From positions 1-9,062 of the forward strand of contig JAKLIM010000129.1 of the NCBI GenBank assembly GCA_022709605.1: a stretch of 9,062 bases of DNA, read 5' to 3'. The translations under genes were made by a program, and so were the position numbers. The notes beneath the pieces were generated by a model, which saw only the letters and a list, made by a program, of their open reading frames with translations, did no database searches and had not been told where the DNA came from. Positions 6,179-9,062 of this stretch are shown here, in pieces (the stretch's first letter is position 1; each line of letters starts with the position of its first letter). Source of the DNA: Bacteroidota bacterium. Lineage in GTDB: Bacteria > Bacteroidota > Bacteroidia > Bacteroidales > Paludibacteraceae.

Positions 6179-7645
6179 ATGATACACTCAAACATTAAAC
6201 ACTTTTCTTTTATCTCCAACAATATTTTGAATCCTAAACATCGGAATTTTAAACTGTTTCGCTACTTTTTAATTTCAACAAGTCTTCTTATATCCTTACA
6301 GTCATGCGATCCTGAAAAAGAAATTCCGAAAGAAGATCCAGACATTACTGATACCATTCCGACCGAAACTAAGATTAAGATTGATTTTTATGATATCGCA
6401 TCATTGCCCGAAATATTTGTTGAAATTTCAACCGAAGAATGGAACAATCTGCTCTCATTTTACGATCAAAATCCGAATAATGAAGAATATATAAAGTGTT
6501 CGTTCCAAATAAAAAACGAAAAAACATCAAGAAATCTTAGCAATTGTGGATTAAGACTCAGAGGTAATACAAGCCGTCGACGACCTGAAGGTACTAAGAA
6601 TGAAGCACATAAAGCGGTGAATCCGGATTGGCATCACGCCAGTTTTTCGGTAAAATTTAATAAGTTTGAAATCGGTCAGGATATTTCGGGGGTTGAAAAA
6701 ATTAATCTGAAATGGTTCAAGGACGATGCCATGTACGTGCGCGAAGTTTATTGCTACGATTTATTCGAACGATACGGTGTCTGGACTGCACCACAATCGA
6801 GTTACTGCCGATTAAAGTTGAAAATAAAAGAAGATATTGACACTGTTTACTACGGCGTGTATGAAATTCTTGAACCTGTTGATAATGATTACATTAAAAG
6901 CCGCGATAAACAATACGGAAATGCTACCGGTTTTCTTTGGAAAGCCAATTGGGGCGCAGATCTTAAAAGTGCGAATACAAGTTTGATGGGCATTGAAAAT
7001 GTCAGTTTAACAGGTACCTACACACCGGTTTACGATTTTAAAAGTGATGTTGTTAATTTCGATTTTGCAAAATATCAGCTTGTCGATTTTATCACCAATC
7101 TGAACAACAAAACCGGTGATGATTTCAAAACCTGGATAAACATGAAAATGGATGTGCCCTTGTTTCTGAAAACTTATGCCGTAAGCGTTTTATGCGGGAT
7201 GTGGGATGATTATTGGATCAATAAAAATAATTTTTATTTCTATTTCAATGGGGAAGGCAAGTTTTTTTTCATCCCTTTCGATTATGATAATACCTTGGGA
7301 ACTTCGCAAATAATAACCGATGCAGGCAAGCAAGATGTATTAAACTGGGGAAACAGTTCATATCCATTGATTACAAAAATCATCAATATACCTGAATATA
7401 AAGCACTTTACATATCGTATATCAGGGAATTGTGCAGCAATCAAAATAACTATTTCGAATATTCGAAAAGTACGGCCCGTATCCGGAATTGGCAAAATTT
7501 AATAAAAAACTACATTTCGAACGACACGGGCGAAGACATGAAAATTGAAGATAAGCCGGCAAGTTGGGGCAATTGCGATTTCTATCGATTACTCGAAACG
7601 AACAATAACTACTTTATAATCAGAGCATCCAACATTCCAAAATAA
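6179..7645 (+). CDS. CotH-kinase-family protein, predicted lipoprotein
   Basis: The 488-residue product starts with a lipoprotein signal: the hydrophobic run FRYFLISTSLLISL ends in the lipobox LQSC, making C43 the lipidated residue. An acidic, Pro/Thr-rich linker (44-65) follows. The CotH fold begins at about 66. Family features are GLRLRGNTSRRR (124-135), the FSVKFNKF strand (156-163), MYVREVYCYDLFERYG (185-200), YYGVYEILEPVDNDYIK (224-240), a conserved Asn in NKNNFYFYF (348-356) and FIPFDYDNTLG (364-374). The last matches the family's D-x-D-x-x-x-G metal-site pattern. Bacillus CotH is an atypical kinase that phosphorylates spore-coat proteins; here there is no spore context and the substrate is unknown. 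The 42-residue leader before the lipobox is long. A TTG at codon 17 (6227) would give 26 residues and is a real alternative start. There is no other Met before residue 185, and an in-frame TAA lies at 6152-6154. Confidence 0.85.
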   Translation: MIHSNIKHFSFISNNILNPKHRNFKLFRYFLISTSLLISLQSCDPEKEIPKEDPDITDTIPTETKIKIDFYDIASLPEIFVEISTEEWNNLLSFYDQNPNNEEYIKCSFQIKNEKTSRNLSNCGLRLRGNTSRRRPEGTKNEAHKAVNPDWHHASFSVKFNKFEIGQDISGVEKINLKWFKDDAMYVREVYCYDLFERYGVWTAPQSSYCRLKLKIKEDIDTVYYGVYEILEPVDNDYIKSRDKQYGNATGFLWKANWGADLKSANTSLMGIENVSLTGTYTPVYDFKSDVVNFDFAKYQLVDFITNLNNKTGDDFKTWINMKMDVPLFLKTYAVSVLCGMWDDYWINKNNFYFYFNGEGKFFFIPFDYDNTLGTSQIITDAGKQDVLNWGNSSYPLITKIINIPEYKALYISYIRELCSNQNNYFEYSKSTARIRNWQNLIKNYISNDTGEDMKIEDKPASWGNCDFYRLLETNNNYFIIRASNIPK

Positions 7646-7654
7646 AAAAAATCT

Positions 7655-7685
7655 TCAAACCTCAAACTTTCAAACTTTCAAACAT
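7655..7685. repeat. Short tandem repeat, four near-copies of TCAAACTT
   Basis: In the 47-bp gap between two convergent genes, units TCAAACC, TCAAACTT, TCAAACTT and TCAAACAT follow each other at 7655, 7662, 7670 and 7678. The two middle copies are identical and the outer ones differ at the end. An A-run precedes the array at 7644-7651. On the minus strand the A-run becomes a T-run after the Wzi gene. No hairpin forms, because the unit is not self-complementary, so I do not call it a terminator. Confidence 0.75.
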
Positions 7686-7692
7686 TAAATTA

Positions 7693-9062
7693 TCAATATT
7701 TAAAAATATCTCCGGTTTTTCTGATAGAAAGCATGCAACCTGTAGAATTTCCGAATAATGTTCCAAAATCGGCGCCGAGAGATAATTGCCCTTCCAAATT
7801 CCATAGTTTAGGAAATCTTTTAGTCACTTCGAGCAACAATGATGTATTTGGTTTCATGGGTTTAAATCTTCCGTAATACATGCCGTAGTTTTCGCTGAAA
7901 GTGCTCAACAATCTGTACTTATAACCTTCCACATCGCCTTCGAAACCGAGATGATGTGCCCGAACTCTATTATTGATCACGCCTACATATCCATCGGTGT
8001 TATAAAGTGGCGATGTAATTAATGGCGTCCCGATTGTTCTTCCGTAATTTGTCCAACCCGATTTATAAACTCCATTGGTAAAATAGCTGTCATTTCCTCC
8101 GTAAATTACTCCATCCTTATCATGAAATGGTCCCGATTGGTCAGTTGCGCTGAGGTATTCATAAAGAAAACCTTTGATAATCGGGAATTTATCATTTTTG
8201 ACTGAAAATCCCCAAAGTCCATCACGTACATTCATCGAATTCCAGATAAGAATAATGGGTCCATCTTCGGATAAGTTTTGCCAGTAACCGTTCAATTTAA
8301 AATCACCTATATGCCCTTCAATTTTAAGACTTTGCGAAACAAGATGGTTTCCCAAAGCATTAATCTGTTCAGCTTGAGAGGATTCCAAACCACCACCTTT
8401 ACCAAAGAAAATTTTCAGGAAATCAGAAAATTTGTCTGACTGCACCACACTACCCGGCAAAACACCGCCCCACTGAGCCGAATGATCTAAGCCCATTTCG
8501 AACCAAAGTTGATAATCGGTAGCTTTTACCCTTACGTTCAGATATTTATGATGATAAAGCATATTTGTAACATATACATCATCTTTAAACCAACCGTGTG
8601 AGATTCCGCCTTTTATCTGAACATCTCTGGCGTTAGGTACCGATGTAAAATGTTCGATTCCTACGAAAATTTTGGGAATAGGCTGAGCGTTTGCAGAATG
8701 CAAAAAACCACCTGATGATAAAGTTGAATCCTGATTTCCTATAATTTCTTCTTTAAAACCACCTGCAATATCAAATAAATAAACATTGGCTTTGGCATAT
8801 AATTCATGAAAAAATAATTCCTTTTTTTGAGTGTCAGTTCTCATCAACGCATTGGCTATAAAGCCGTAATCAAAAACTCGTTGATTATTACCATAGTCCT
8901 TACTTATTTTTGTTGATAAAAAAGCACTTTGTGGAGTTGAGGACACAACGCCAAATCTGTTACTCTGGAACCAGAAAGGTGAATATGTACCGTTTGAGAC
9001 TGCAGAAGATAACGTAACATCATATTTTATGGTGTCACTTTGTGCAGTAACCAGGATTGGAA
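7693..9062 (-). CDS. Capsule assembly Wzi-family outer-membrane beta-barrel, start beyond right edge
   Basis: The frame ends with TAA at 7693-7695 and stays open to the right edge, giving 455 visible residues. The first GTG codon in this frame (8946) is not the start. The 38 codons upstream of it read as the end of a signal peptide (ILVTAQ, probable cleavage near AQ-SD) followed by mature sequence with YSPFWFQSNRFGVVSS, the N-terminal motif of Bacteroidota Wzi-family proteins as I recall them. Probably only 10-20 residues are missing. The body shows barrel-like alternating strands, GISHGWFKDD, YLNVRVKATDYQLWFEMGLDHSAQWGG in two pieces, GPFHDKDG and a C-terminus with GADFGTLFGNSTG. E. coli Wzi is an outer-membrane barrel lectin that anchors group 1 capsule. 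The role of Bacteroidota homologues is less settled, and no capsule genes are visible here. It is convergent with the CotH-like gene. Confidence 0.85.
   Translation of the reverse strand, partial: PILVTAQSDTIKYDVTLSSAVSNGTYSPFWFQSNRFGVVSSTPQSAFLSTKISKDYGNNQRVFDYGFIANALMRTDTQKKELFFHELYAKANVYLFDIAGGFKEEIIGNQDSTLSSGGFLHSANAQPIPKIFVGIEHFTSVPNARDVQIKGGISHGWFKDDVYVTNMLYHHKYLNVRVKATDYQLWFEMGLDHSAQWGGVLPGSVVQSDKFSDFLKIFFGKGGGLESSQAEQINALGNHLVSQSLKIEGHIGDFKLNGYWQNLSEDGPIILIWNSMNVRDGLWGFSVKNDKFPIIKGFLYEYLSATDQSGPFHDKDGVIYGGNDSYFTNGVYKSGWTNYGRTIGTPLITSPLYNTDGYVGVINNRVRAHHLGFEGDVEGYKYRLLSTFSENYGMYYGRFKPMKPNTSLLLEVTKRFPKLWNLEGQLSLGADFGTLFGNSTGCMLSIRKTGDIFKY

Noticed and set aside
1..9062. Search for CRISPR arrays, insertion sequences, tRNA or rRNA genes and phage or defence genes
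   Set aside because: No spaced direct repeats, terminal inverted repeats, transposase, RNA gene or defence-type protein is visible. The window is filled by ordinary core and envelope genes.

Overview
The window looks like ordinary core chromosome of a Bacteroidota bacterium, most likely of the order Bacteroidales. The DNA is AT-rich. Short intergenic regions carry the Bacteroidota-type -7 promoter box TAnnTTTG, and start codons lack good Shine-Dalgarno sequences. The gene families fit the same phylum: a long LptD, a SlyD-type isomerase with a Cys/Gly tail, a CotH-like lipoprotein and a Wzi-family barrel. I cannot name a genus from sequence alone.

Layout, left to right. The 5' part of a secreted N-acetylmuramoyl-L-alanine amidase gene runs leftward off the edge (1-214, minus). 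It diverges from lptD (400-3180, plus) across a 185-bp region with a -7 box on each strand. lptD is followed after 86 bp by a SlyD-type FKBP prolyl isomerase gene (3267-3878), which ends at a strong two-tier intrinsic terminator (3899-3946). A new promoter box precedes aroC, chorismate synthase (4041-5117). A YegS/DgkB-type lipid kinase gene follows (5190-6125), then a gene for a CotH-kinase-family lipoprotein (6179-7645). A 47-bp convergent gap with a short tandem repeat separates it from a Wzi-family outer-membrane barrel gene (7693-9062, minus). That reading frame stays open to the right edge and lacks only its first residues.

Functionally this is mostly an envelope neighbourhood. The amidase remodels peptidoglycan, LptD inserts LPS or lipooligosaccharide into the outer membrane, the lipid kinase probably phosphorylates diacylglycerol or a related lipid, the CotH-like protein is predicted to be a lipid-anchored envelope protein, and the Wzi homologue is an outer-membrane barrel of a family tied to capsule attachment. 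aroC (aromatic precursor synthesis) and the SlyD-type protein (cytoplasmic folding and metal handling) are housekeeping genes. I see no mobile element, CRISPR array, tRNA, rRNA or phage gene, and no evidence of a new multi-gene system. The points worth a second look are small: the cysteine layout in LptD, the SlyD metal-binding tail, an altered residue in the lipid kinase, the start and role of the CotH-like protein, and the 3' repeat.
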